NCBI GenBank assembly: GCA_025765615.1
Contig: JAIVFJ010000108.1
Location: 156,468-220,467 of the forward strand
DNA from: Zopfochytrium polystomum
Lineage: Eukaryota; Chytridiomycota; Chytridiomycetes; Chytridiales; Chytridiaceae
Direction: 5' to 3'
DNA length: 64,000 bases
Under the pieces are notes generated by a model. The model saw only the letters and a list, made by a program, of their open reading frames with translations, was not told where the DNA came from and made no database searches. How positions within the stretch are numbered: the first letter of the stretch is position 1; the number at the start of each line of letters is the position of its first letter. The position numbers were made by a program, and so were the translations under genes. Below are positions 55,292 through 64,000 of this stretch, in pieces.

Positions 55292-56483
55292 TTAATAAAT
55301 TTCTTGGTTGGGTTTGAATGGAGCCAAATTTTTTTTTTTTTTTTTTTTTTTTTTAGTGGACAGGGAAGGATAAAGCCAAAAAACTGAGTCAGGATCCAGT
55401 GTCCTTGTGGCTGTCAGCATGAAGTGGAAGAATACCCTCATTGCAGTCGATCGCTTCTCGTAGCAGAACACATCCACCATCAGTATCGGGAGCCATAACA
55501 GGCACAGTCCGAATCCCACGATCAGGTAGACTATGAAATCTGCTATCTTGAACCATATCAGTTTGAGAAGGAGCCATGTAGCCATTTCTCGACTCACACT
55601 CTCCATGATGCTCTGATTTATTGCCCAGCGTTTATCAGGTGCAATCAGCACATATCAGAACCACCTGCCCTTGAGTGTGAATTCCCCTGTCTCTACTGGA
55701 TGTGTTAGTTTGCCAGTCGCACCCATAGTTACTGCCCCGCTGTTTAAGTGATGTTTAAAAGGAGAGTTCGGTACAGCAATCAACCACCAAATGCTGACAT
55801 CCATGCATGGGTAGTTGCACTCACAATACTGTTGTGTACGAGACATTCCTACTGTATGTTCCCACTCTTGCCATCTGTGTTGTAGTGACTGTGGTTATGT
55901 TGGTGTTTGTGAGTATGGGAACGAGAGTCACTATCTGCTGTACTGATGCTGTGCTCAAAGTTATGTAATACAGCGTCGATGCATTGCCAGATAATACCGC
56001 AGTAGATGATACCACAGGAACAGTGACAGTCACATTGGCTGTAGTGAGTGTAGCAGTGGGAATCAGTGTCTCGATTGTCTGTGTTAGCACCTGAGTTACT
56101 GTGGCTATGCTAGTGGCTGGCACTATGGTCCACGTGGTATACACGGATGTAGCAGTGGTATTTTGGTAGCTTGAGGGAATATCAACAGGAAGTGCCGAGC
56201 TGCCGTACACTTTGTAGTAGCCTGGCAGTACCTGCAGCTTAGTGGCATTCACCAGCGCTATCGGTATGGCCTGCATGTATCCTGCAGTTGAGTTGGTTGA
56301 CTCCAGCATAGCAGCGCACTTGGACATGAATTCTGGTGCTGTTACCTGGCCTGGTGCGTAGTTCAGCTTACCGCAGTAATAGTCAGTTGCAGTTGAATTG
56401 CTGGACACATAGCGTGAGCCATTACACGCTGCTAGTAGGATATTGGCTGATGCTGATCCAGGTGATCTGATTAAACACGCCAT
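55292..56483 (-). pseudogene. broken membrane-glycoprotein-like gene
   Basis: Three minus-strand frames in sequence look like one decayed protein. 56483-55821 is a Thr/Ser/Val-rich ectodomain-like piece with Asn-x-Ser/Thr sites and a few cysteines (YYCGKLNYAPG). About 55846-55655 follows in another frame (YCECNYPCMDVSIWW, VETGEFTLKGRWF). 55651-55292 holds a long hydrophobic anchor (FIVYLIVGFGLCLLWLPILM) with basic residues after it. No known family is recognised; a single-pass surface protein is the natural reading. No splice sites join the pieces convincingly, so frameshift decay is likely. Confidence 0.4.
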
Positions 56484-56547
56484 GCCACTTGCCTCTGCTG
56501 ATGAAAGGCAGCAATAAAATGCGGCTGTATTACATGCTGGTGACCGG

Positions 56548-57005
56548 GTGGTAGCTATTCACTGGCACTCATTCGTTCCTGCTATAGACGGTATGCTTAC
56601 ACACACTAGACTGTTGTTGCTGTTTGGGTGCATGGTGCACTGCATCCAGCTGGTGCATGCGGCTGGTTGTGTTCCACTGTTCATGATGTTCTGTGTACGG
56701 TATCTATGCCAGTCTCCATCCGATGGACTGAAGCTAGACTTCAGCTCGTTTAAGACACCAGGAGCTAAGTCCAGTGATTGTCTTGCTGGTGCTACGTTTG
56801 GGCAATTCTATCAGTTCGCCCACTATTGCGCTGGTGGTACCTATGACTCAGGTGCAGGGACATATGCTCCTGCTATTGCACCAGCATCATACGTTCAGTC
56901 TACATTTGACTCATTCATCTCCTCTGTCCGTGCTCTGCCTAATGACAACAGCAGCCTTGCGCAGCCTGGATTGGTTGAGAATCTAGTGAAGGCCAATGCC
57001 CTCTT
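56548..57005 (+). pseudogene. gene fragment cut off by the retroelement
   Basis: Open frame with a hydrophobic leader (RLLLLFGCMVHCIQLVHAAG) then a Cys/Gly/Tyr/Ser-rich part (AHYCAGGTYDSGAGTYAP) ending exactly where LTR 6 starts. It faces away from the minus-strand glycoprotein-like pseudogene and has similar composition and AT-richer codon use. Function unknown. The 3' part may have been displaced by the insertion. Confidence 0.4.
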
Positions 57006-57313
57006 TGTCAGGAACAGGGCAGGACAGGACAAGGCAGACAAGGAACTGAGAGGAGTGATGATTGTATTGGAAACAATAATTCACTTGAGGGATGGGACAG
57101 GTCCCCCATCCCCCTTTTATACCTTTTGAGAGTGTTCCTTGTCAAGACTCCAAGAAAGTTCCAGAAAGAGCAATTAGTAATACAATGATACCAATGATAC
57201 CAATGACAACAAGACAAGTCAGGAAAGCAAAGAAGGTTCCAGAAGGTTCCACAAGGTTCCATGAAGGAATGTTCTAGAAGGTTCCAGAGGTTTCCAGAGG
57301 GTGATTCATAACA
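57006..57313 (-). mobile_element. 3' LTR (LTR 6) of the truncated Ty3-like element
   Basis: 308 bp, plus orientation TGTCAGG...CATAACA, directly abutting the end of the minus-strand pol frame. It therefore is the 3' LTR and fixes the sense strand for all other copies. It has four GAA/TTC pentamers at 57267-57284. Confidence 0.95.
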
Positions 57314-57330
57314 TCATCTCCCCCTTTTAG
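57314..57330 (-). promoter_or_regulatory. polypurine tract of the Ty3-like element
   Basis: On the minus strand AAAAGGGGGAGATGA lies immediately upstream of the LTR TG. It is the expected plus-strand priming site and overlaps the last codons of pol. Confidence 0.85.
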
Positions 57331-58310
57331 GCCTCTTCTGCAACTTGGTGGGGTACCTGGTCTTGAACTCGAGCAGAAGGTCTTGGCAGTGAGTGAGGTT
57401 TGACTCAGGCTCCCAGGTGTTGTCAGCATCTGAGTAACCTTTCCACTTAACAAGGAACTTGAGTGTTCTTCCAAACCACTTGGCATCCAAGATTTGTTCA
57501 ACCTCAAATTCCTCTTCACCTTCTACCTCAACTGGAGGAGGAGGAGGAACAACTCTGCCTGGAATGGAATTGGCCACAAACTTCTCTAAAAGGCTGACAT
57601 GGAAAACTGGGTGGATCTTCATGGATGCAGGGAGATCCAGCTTGAAGGTGACTGGATTGATTTGCTCCAAGATCTTGAAAGGTCCCAACTTGAGGTTGTC
57701 TAGCTTGGGACTTGGTCTTTTGGTCTGCAAGTTCTTCCTCAGAAGCCAAACTTGCTGACCCACAGCAAGGTCATGGTCCATTCTGTGAGTGTTGGCAAAT
57801 CTTGAGGCATCTTCTTGGGCTTGCTTCAGGGTGGAGTCCAGGAAGGAGTTGATGATCTTGAGCTTATGTAAGTGTGAAGCCGCAGCAGGAGCTTGGACAT
57901 TGGATAGGGTCTCTTGTCCCAGAAGATCTCCTCTTGGATTGAAGCCATAGGTTGCAAAGAAAGGAGATAGCTGGGTGCTTGAGTGGAGAGAATTGTTGAG
58001 AGCAAATTCTGCCAGTGGAAGGAGGGTGGGCCAATCATCCTGTTGATAGCTGACATAGCACCTCAAATACTGCTCCAGAGTCTGGTTTGTTCTTTCTGTT
58101 TGTCCATCAGTCTGAGGGTGATAAGCAGTTGACAGTTGAGACTTGATTCCAAGGGCTGCTGTGAGTGCTTTCCAAAATTGAGATCTGAACTGTGGTCCTC
58201 TGTCACTGACGATTGACTGAGGCAGCCCATGGAGCCTGAATATGTGCTGCAAAAACAGGTCTGCTGTTCCTTGTGCATCTATATTCTCAGTGCAGGGGAT
58301 GAAATGGGCC
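57314..58310 (-). pseudogene. Ty3-like pol fragment: integrase core C-terminus and chromodomain
   Basis: 5'-truncated retrotransposon. The frame enters at about 58310 (FIPCTENIDAQGTADLFLQH) and ends at 57314. Integrase signature IVSDRGPQFRSQFW and AYHPQTDGQTERTNQTLEQYL supply the second Asp and the Glu of DDE; the first Asp is lost with the 5' part. After the GPF/Y-like region (LKLGPFKILEQINPVTFKLDLP) comes a chromodomain (VEQILDAKWFGRTLKFLVKW, then YSDADNTWEPESNL), marking a chromovirus-type element that targets chromatin. Protease, reverse transcriptase and 5' LTR are absent. Confidence 0.92.
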
Positions 58311-58611
58311 TGTGAGGACGACAGGCTGTTGAGCCTGCGACCTCAAATAAAAAGAGTATACCCCGCTTTTTTAACTGATAACTTGTGAGGATTATCAATT
58401 TGACTTGACCAAACAACGTTTCACAAAGTGACGTAACACGGCTGGACCCCATTTCCTATTATTTTCATGGGTTATTATTGTCCCTGCAAGCCGAACCACT
58501 GAGATTTGGACTGTCTCTTAGCCGCGGCCATGTATATTATTCATGTTATTATTACGCACTAAGTTGCAGGCCGAATGGGTCAGGCCGCTCTGCACTACTG
58601 GCCAGAGGCCC

Positions 58612-58680
58612 TCTAGCTCAGTGGTGTAGAGCGCTCCCTTCAATGGGAAAGGTGCTAAGTTCGAGACATGCTGGCAGTCA
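58612..58680 (+). repeat. tRNA-like module 1 (SINE head candidate)
   Basis: A-box-like TAGCTCAGTGG at 58614-58624 and a B-box-like AGTTCGAGAC at about 58658-58667, with a short hairpin (TCCC/GGGA) where the anticodon arm would be. The cloverleaf is imperfect, so a tRNA-derived repeat rather than a working tRNA. Confidence 0.4.
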
Positions 58681-59381
58681 CTGACTGAATGATGCAGAAA
58701 TGCTAAGTTCTGCACAATGACTAAGCCTTGCCCCCTCACTTTTGGAAATGGATTAGGATGATGTGCTTAAGTGGGTAGAAGTACAGAGTCCAGGTGTACA
58801 CAGAGCTAACACAGAGCTGCTACATAAGCTACCATGATGAAAGGCCTCATGAAAGGGTATGAGATCATAGGGTTTTTTCTCCTTTCTTTATTGATGATTT
58901 TTACTTATTTTTTCAATTAGTAGTTTATCCTGTTTTTCCTGTTTTTACTGTTTTATCTTTTATTTATTTGTTTGTTTATTGTCTCTGTGTGTGTCTCTCT
59001 TTTCTTTTGTGGCTGTGAGTGACTGTCTTCCTCTTTGCACCAACCAGCTCTCTCCATCTCCTCCATCTTTCTTGGCAGCTGATGCCAAGAAATGCTCCAT
59101 GATTTTCTGAGCTGTCTTCCTTGTTTGATGGCTCAGCCCCATTGTTTGGTGACTCACTCCTCCTCTCTCTTCTTTGTTGTTTTATTTATTGTTTTGTTCT
59201 TTTGTATATGTTTTCCCCTCTTTTCCCTTCCTTCTTCCTTCACCCTGCTGATTCCAACCCTCTCCTATTTAAGCAGCCCACCCCCCATTCTTGTTGCCCC
59301 TTAGAACCTGTACCTGAAGTCTTCTTGCCTGCCCTTATTCCTTCTCTGACTGTGTGTATGAGCTGGGGGTGGCAGTCCCCT

Positions 59382-59452
59382 GGTGTGTGACAGGAGAATT
59401 GGTTCTCTTGGCCATTTATGGCAGTGTGCTGGGTTCAAGTCCCAGTACACCT
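59382..59452 (+). repeat. tRNA-like module 2
   Basis: Perfect T arm CTGGG-TTCAAGT-CCCAG (59429-59445) with matching GGTGT/ACACC ends and a small hairpin GCCA/TGGC between. The D arm is not convincing. Confidence 0.4.
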
Positions 59453-60578
59453 CACCATTCTGCACATACTGTTTAGGCTGGTCTGGGGTAGGAGCTACTT
59501 GATGATGGACGGTGGGAGGGTAAAACTGTGGTAGTGCCTCGCCGGTTCCTGTCAATACATCACTTCAAATCCAGGTCTCTCAAGGTGATATGAATGAGTT
59601 GGCTGGTCAGGTATTATGTGGTGGTATGGTCTCTCTGGTATTCCTCCCTGTCCCTGGTGATGGTTCCTTTGGCCTTTGGTGGGCCTGGTTCGCTGGGTTC
59701 AGACCCTCTTCCTTTCATGCTAATACCTGTGGTTGTCTTTGGTGTCTTCCTTGTGTGTGGGAGTGGGTATTGACCTTCCTTGCTTCTAAGACAGGTTATT
59801 CTCTCTGGCCTGGTGAGGCAGAGGTCTGTCTCCTGGTAGGATGGAGCAAGAAGAGTCCCACTGTCTCCCACCCTGGTTGCACCCTCTTCCTTGGATTGAG
59901 TTGGAACACTCTCCTTGGAGTGAGACAAGTTGTGTCTGGTTCTGTTAAGTGGAAAACAGTTCTGATTTGGTTCAACAGGCACCTCTGCACACTAACTGTT
60001 CCTTGTGTCTGCCCTTTGTCTCTCCAACCCCCTCCAACTCAGGGTTTGACTTGTTGTTTATTTCTTTTGTTGTTTCTTTTGATGGGTTGTAGTGGCTTGT
60101 CACTCCCCTTACCGATTCAGTCGGTCTTACCGATCCAGTCGGTTCTGTCTCTGGTCTAACTTGGCTTTGGCCTTGTGCCCCAGATGAAACCCTTCTGTGT
60201 CTTGCACCAGAGGATTATGCTTTCTTTTGTGATTGTGTCTGTTTCATGCTTTGGTGTGAGAAACCCCTCTTTTGTGTTAGAGATTTATTTGTGTTTTTCT
60301 TGGGCTTTTTAAGACTCCAAATACACTTTCCTGTCTAGTGCCCCTAGACACCCTCCTTTTGCCCCTTTTCATTAGTCAGGATTGGTATTTAGGTCCATGC
60401 TCTAGTTTCCACCTATAGCCCTAGGTGAGGAGTTAGAGAGCACAGTCTCACAGGGGGGGGCTTCCTAACTTTATTGAGAATAGGGAGTCTCATAAAGTGG
60501 GTGGCTCTCTTTCTTTTTGAACTGCCTCATAGTGCCACAATTTGTCTTGTATGGCATAATTTCAAAGCCTTTCTTGTT

Positions 60579-60655
60579 TAGTGGCTTTGAAACGGAGTTC
60601 CGCACTGCACCCCAGTCGGCATTGGACCTCGGTTCGATTCGCCCTGCAGACTCCA
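60579..60655 (+). repeat. tRNA-like module 3
   Basis: B-box-like GGTTCGATTCG at 60631-60641 with a TAGTGGC element about 50 nt upstream. Low-level similarity only. Confidence 0.3.
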
Positions 60656-60756
60656 AATGAGACATTGCAGTCAGAAAGAACTTGTGTTTTTTACACAGCT
60701 CAATAAAGGTTCGAGCTCCGAACCTCCGATCTTCAAAGAAGTAGTAACAAATGGTT

Positions 60757-60830
60757 GTGTTGTGCACTTGGTTAATGCACACGCCGTACTGATTGAATGT
60801 AGCGGGTTCAATTCCCACTCCACTCAGACT
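60757..60830 (+). repeat. tRNA-like module 4
   Basis: D-arm-like hairpin TGTGCA-CTTGGTTAA-TGCACA (60761-60783) and consensus B box GGTTCAATTCC (60805-60815). No clean anticodon arm. Confidence 0.4.
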
Positions 60831-60983
60831 CGCTTGCCCATCGAGCAACTCTCTTTCATTCATTTTCCTTTTAAGTGAAAGAAAATACTTTCTTTATTGT
60901 TTTTCTTCTTTACAAGAAGAGAAAAAAAGAAAAAAAAAAAAAAAAAAAAGAAAGAAAAGAGAAACAAATCTTTTCCATCACAG

Positions 60984-62708
60984 GATGCTCAACACCTGCG
61001 ATCTTGCCGCTGCCGCCGCCGCCGTCGCCGCCGCTGCCGTTGCTTCCAACGACTCCCTCGGCACCCAGGCCCAGCAAGCTGCTGCAGGCCCCGATCGCCC
61101 TGTCGCCTTCAACACGCTGCCTAATCAACAGCGAGGACACGGACGGTACACGCCGCCCCATCGGTATGCTTAATCTCACCTTGTGATGTCGTGGTAATGC
61201 AACTTTGCCTTACAGCCGTGATCGAGGTCGTGATCCCCAACCTCGTCCGCGATCTACGCTCAGCTACCACAACTACACACAGGAGTTCCCACCCTTGCCC
61301 CGCTCCAACCAGAACCAGGGTACCGCTCTGCATAACGAGTTGATGTCTGGTGACCGCGAAAACCGGCATCGACAGATCTGTCAACGATGTCATGGTCGAC
61401 ACCGTCCCACCGCCACCTCAAGGTCCGGTCCCTGCGTGGGTCCCGACTGCTGATGCTGCAACAGCCCAAACTATTCGTACCTCTGCACGATTATCTCATG
61501 GTCTCTCGAACTCACAAGCTGGTTCTGGAACCACATCAAGGCCTGCACCCCGCACGGCATCTGGTGCTGGCTCTTCTTCGACTTCTCGTGCTGGGTCCCG
61601 TGCCTCCCGATCGGCCCCTCAAGCCGTTTCACACGCTGGATCCAACCAAGCGCCCTTGCGGGCGCCCTCTCGTGCACCCTCAGTTACTGCAAGCAACGAT
61701 GGGAGCACCTCTGGTTCTCAACGACGTGCTCCAATTGAACTCTCGACGGTCCGCGGAGTCAATGCATCGCTAGCCCACTTCCCCCGAATGCTCACACAGC
61801 GGGATCTATCCTCAGCTCGCGATGTTAATGGTAGACCAATCGGTCGGAATTTTGCCAACAAGTGGTTGTATAATTACAACCGCATCAATCAAGATGTTCG
61901 CCAACATGCTACGCTCATCGCTTCGATGGACACACTGGGACACCGCGATGAGATTATCGACCGCCTTATCAATCATGTCGCTCCCCGACCCACTCGCCAT
62001 TTCCCCCCCCGCACCCAGCGTACTACCCCTCGTGGTGCCGGAGGACGCAAGGGACGGAAACGTGAGGTGACAGTCGACACCATGGATGTCGACAATGAGG
62101 CCAATTCCACCACCACTGTCAGGGCCGCCCGACCTGCTGCTGCGACTGCTGACACCACTGCTGATGCTGCCCACCCTGCTGCAGAGCGGAATACTGCTGC
62201 ACAAGCTGCTGGATCTTCTGTCGTCACTGTCAATGCGGTGACAATTCCCGCTGCGCCTGCTGTTCCACCTGCATCGTTCAACCCTGCCGCTGCCTTCATC
62301 GATAGCCTCTCTCCTGAGGCCTTCACCATGTTCGTTGCCACAATCGGGCGCACACCATATCATGCTCCGCCTACCCCGTCGACTGCTGATGCTGCCGCGT
62401 CCCTCGCTCTGTTGTCCAACTTGCCTGAGAAGAAGGTTACAACATCTGAAGTATCTGCGCTTGCAGCTGCTCTCACTCCTGCTGCCACGCCTGCCCACAA
62501 CATGGCTGCAACCCCTGACGGTGACCAAGCAGAAGATCAGGCTCTCCCCCCACCAGAGTCCCCAGATTCCGCCGCTGTCAACCTCACTGCCACATCAGAC
62601 GATGACTCCAACCCCTCCGTTGATTCTAATGACGCTGAGTCCACTACGTCCCGAGATCTCCTTCAATACTTTGAAGAAGAATTCTCCCGCGACTTGCCTG
62701 CCGCTTGA
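60984..62708 (+). CDS. Ala/Pro/Thr-rich protein of unknown function, possibly retroelement gag/ORF1
   Basis: Exon 1 60984-61163; intron 61164-61215 (GTATGC to TTACAG); then an open frame continuing as RDRGRDPQPRPRS and YTQEFPPLPRSNQNQG. The long C-terminal frame (from about 61350) is in a different phase, so either a short unrecognised intron or a frameshift lies near 61300-61350. The only ordered-looking part is VNGRPIGRNFANKWLYNYNR through HRDEIIDRLINH; it is followed by a basic stretch (RTTPRGAGGRKGRKREVTV) and a disordered, acidic end (YFEEEFSRDLPA). No known domain. Its lower-GC codon use, position next to repeats and similarity in style to the gene at 63473 suggest mobile-element origin. 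Confidence 0.5.
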
Positions 62709-62901
62709 CTGCCGCGCGCAACTGTGTTTTATATTTTAATCACACTTTTATTGTATCCTTACTCATTTTGTTACAATATCCTTACACATTATGATTGTAT
62801 TTTTAGAAGCTGCACTCAGTGCGTTTCCGCGTTTTCTCATTGACTTAGATTATCAATATATTCGCAATTGTCACCTTCCAATTAGGGAAGTATTATACAC
62901 T

Positions 62902-63103
62902 GCAGAAATAGCGGAATCCCGTGGTGGTGTCTTTCGGTGCTCGGCATAATTCATTACCCTGTACCTCGCCATCCCGTTGGGTTCCGCTAATGTTCTATTT
63001 ATGCTCTGCTCAAAAGTCCGTTCAGCGAATTCCGCAGAAACAACGGAATTCTGTGGTGGTGTCTATAGGTGTTTGGCATAATTTCATTACCTTTCACCTC
63101 CCA
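62902..63103 (+). repeat. pair of direct repeats, about 69 bp, period 132 bp
   Basis: 62902-62970 and 63034-63103 share GCAGAAA..CGGAAT, GTGGTGGTGTCT, GGCATAAT and CATTACC in order. They lie between the two Ala/Pro/Ser-rich genes in AT-rich sequence. Confidence 0.85.
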
Positions 63104-63186
63104 CACCCCGCAGAGTTCCACCCAACGGGATTCCCCCTCTACACACCGGTCTCCTGACAAAATAGTGTCTGCCCAACGAGTTTGGA

Positions 63187-63423
63187 TTGTTTCCATTACT
63201 CACTGGGTGCCACTTTGATCACACTCTGGTGTCTCTCTTGTGTTCCATGTCTCTCCCTGTCTCTCCTGTTAAGGGCGGGGTTCGAAACAACAAAATCAGA
63301 CAATTGCAATTGTCTGATCCTCACTATGAGCTTGTTGATATGAGTGTATTTGGTGAAATATTGCGTAAAAATAATGGAAAAATACGCAAAACATATCTTT
63401 ATTTATTACAACATAAAGAGTAA
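63187..63423 (+). other. AT-rich open frame with a 24-bp palindrome
   Basis: From about 63285 the frame reads NNKIRQLQLSDPHYELVDMS then FGEILRKNNGKIRKTY, ending TAA at 63421-63423. It uses AT-ending codons unlike any neighbour. A perfect palindrome ATCAGACAATTG/CAATTGTCTGAT spans 63295-63318 within it. Family unknown; could be a fragment of a foreign or selfish element, or chance. Confidence 0.35.
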
Positions 63424-63472
63424 AATATTTTTGAAAGCATCTTCACAAAACTTGCTTTTGAAAAACCCAACG

Positions 63473-64000
63473 ATGTCCTCCTCGTCCCCGACTCCGCCTT
63501 CAAACCCGACTGCGGCCTCAACTGAAGCCTCGACAGGTCATGGATTCCTGCGCTCCAAAGTCTCGACTGTTACACAACCTGACCCGCCCAAGGTTGCCCC
63601 TCGTGCCCCCATTGACATCTCTGCTGCAGCTGGAGCAAAGATGGCTGCTGCCCAGGCTTCACGCCCTGGCCCCTCTGTTGTCGCTGGTGGGCCTTTCAGT
63701 ACGAGTTCGGCTGCCACCAATCGTTTCGTGGAGACCCTTCAGTCCTCACCTGAGTCTGTGCAACAAGTTGCTCCTGCTGGTGCTTCTGTTATGGGCCGCA
63801 GCACGCACAACTTTCGTTCGACCCCTGCTCGCTCAGGCTATGCTCCGTCGGCCTTGCTGCCTGGACTTGAAGCACCCACCAAGAAGAATCCTTCTGGTAT
63901 CCCAGTCTCCATCCTTGCTGCAATGCGCACAACCGAGCCTGAGGAACTCAAGTCTGACGAACCTCACCCTCTGTCTACCCTCATGGCAGAGACTAAGATT
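63473..64000 (+). CDS. partial Ala/Pro/Ser-rich protein, runs off window
   Basis: Open from ATG 63473 to the window edge (176 codons, no stop). Composition Ser/Pro/Ala/Thr-rich with scattered basic residues (GHGFLRSKVSTVTQPDPPKV, VMGRSTHNFRSTPARSGYAP, GIPVSILAAMRTTEPEELKS). No known domain in the visible part. Position after repeats, and style, resemble a retroelement gag N-terminus, but this is inference. Confidence 0.6.
   Translation, partial: MSSSSPTPPSNPTAASTEASTGHGFLRSKVSTVTQPDPPKVAPRAPIDISAAAGAKMAAAQASRPGPSVVAGGPFSTSSAATNRFVETLQSSPESVQQVAPAGASVMGRSTHNFRSTPARSGYAPSALLPGLEAPTKKNPSGIPVSILAAMRTTEPEELKSDEPHPLSTLMAETKI

Larger units (their letters stand above)
58311..60983. other. 2.7 kb without genes, tRNA-like modules
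   Basis: AT/T-rich sequence with four tRNA-like (pol III box) modules listed separately. The 189-codon plus frame at 59590-60159 is Cys/Trp/Leu-rich with no family and is probably non-coding. From about 60895 a purine-rich A tract leads into the gene at 60984. Confidence 0.55.

Noticed and set aside
59590..60159. 189-codon plus-strand frame as a gene
   Set aside because: Biased Cys/Trp/Leu composition, no domain, no splice or promoter support, and it lies among tRNA-like repeats.

Overview
The window is nuclear DNA of a fungus. It has fungal-type genes with short GT-AG introns (about 40-300 nt), fungal-specific Zn2Cys6 transcription factors, Helitron and Ty3-like elements with fungal features, and long dinucleotide and tetranucleotide microsatellites. 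Zoosporic (chytrid-like) affinity is my guess, from the secreted S41 peptidase type, the F-box/ankyrin protein and very GC-rich coding sequence. No marker gene proves it.

Layout. 0-31 kb is gene-dense and GC-rich: an unidentified gene (0.5-1.5 kb); a microbial-type PARG macrodomain protein (2.95-6.2, +); a type II membrane GT31/fringe-like protein with a C-terminal PAN module (6.6-9.8, -); a Mit_KHE1-like mitochondrial protein (11.1-12.7, -); an F-box/acidic/ankyrin protein (13.5-18.0, -); the very-long-chain enoyl-CoA reductase Tsc13 (18.5-20.1, +); a seven-helix receptor-like protein (20.4-22.3, -); a CIA30-family protein (23.1-24.4, -); an S41 peptidase (25.4-29.05, +); and a second multi-pass membrane protein (29.6-30.8, -).

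31-43 kb is an AT-richer transposon graveyard. A decayed Helitron (about 37.2-42.7 kb) carries an unusual array of C-x2-C-x4-H-x7-C zinc-knuckle-like motifs ahead of its Rep/helicase region. Three LTRs of one Ty3-like element lie inside it, two with perfect 5-bp target duplications. Two more solo LTRs lie outside at 31.7 and 33.9 kb. A sixth LTR at 57.0 kb is still joined to the 3' end of pol (integrase plus chromodomain), which identifies the family and its orientation. The U3 part of these LTRs holds perfect arrays of alternating GAA/TTC pentamers, the heat-shock-element pattern.

43-55 kb is genic again: two tandem Zn2Cys6-type transcription factor paralogues with conserved intron positions (43.6-47.6 and 48.6-52.9, both +), then a type-2 NAD(P)H:quinone oxidoreductase (54.0-54.9, +). 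55-64 kb is decayed: broken membrane-glycoprotein-like frames, the truncated retroelement, tRNA-like (SINE-like) modules, and two Ala/Pro/Ser/Thr-rich genes of unknown function, the last running off the window end.

Several frames break at homopolymers inside otherwise intact genes, which suggests residual assembly errors. In the transposons there are several frameshifts plus missing domains, which means real decay. Exon boundaries were read by eye from splice signals and frame continuity.
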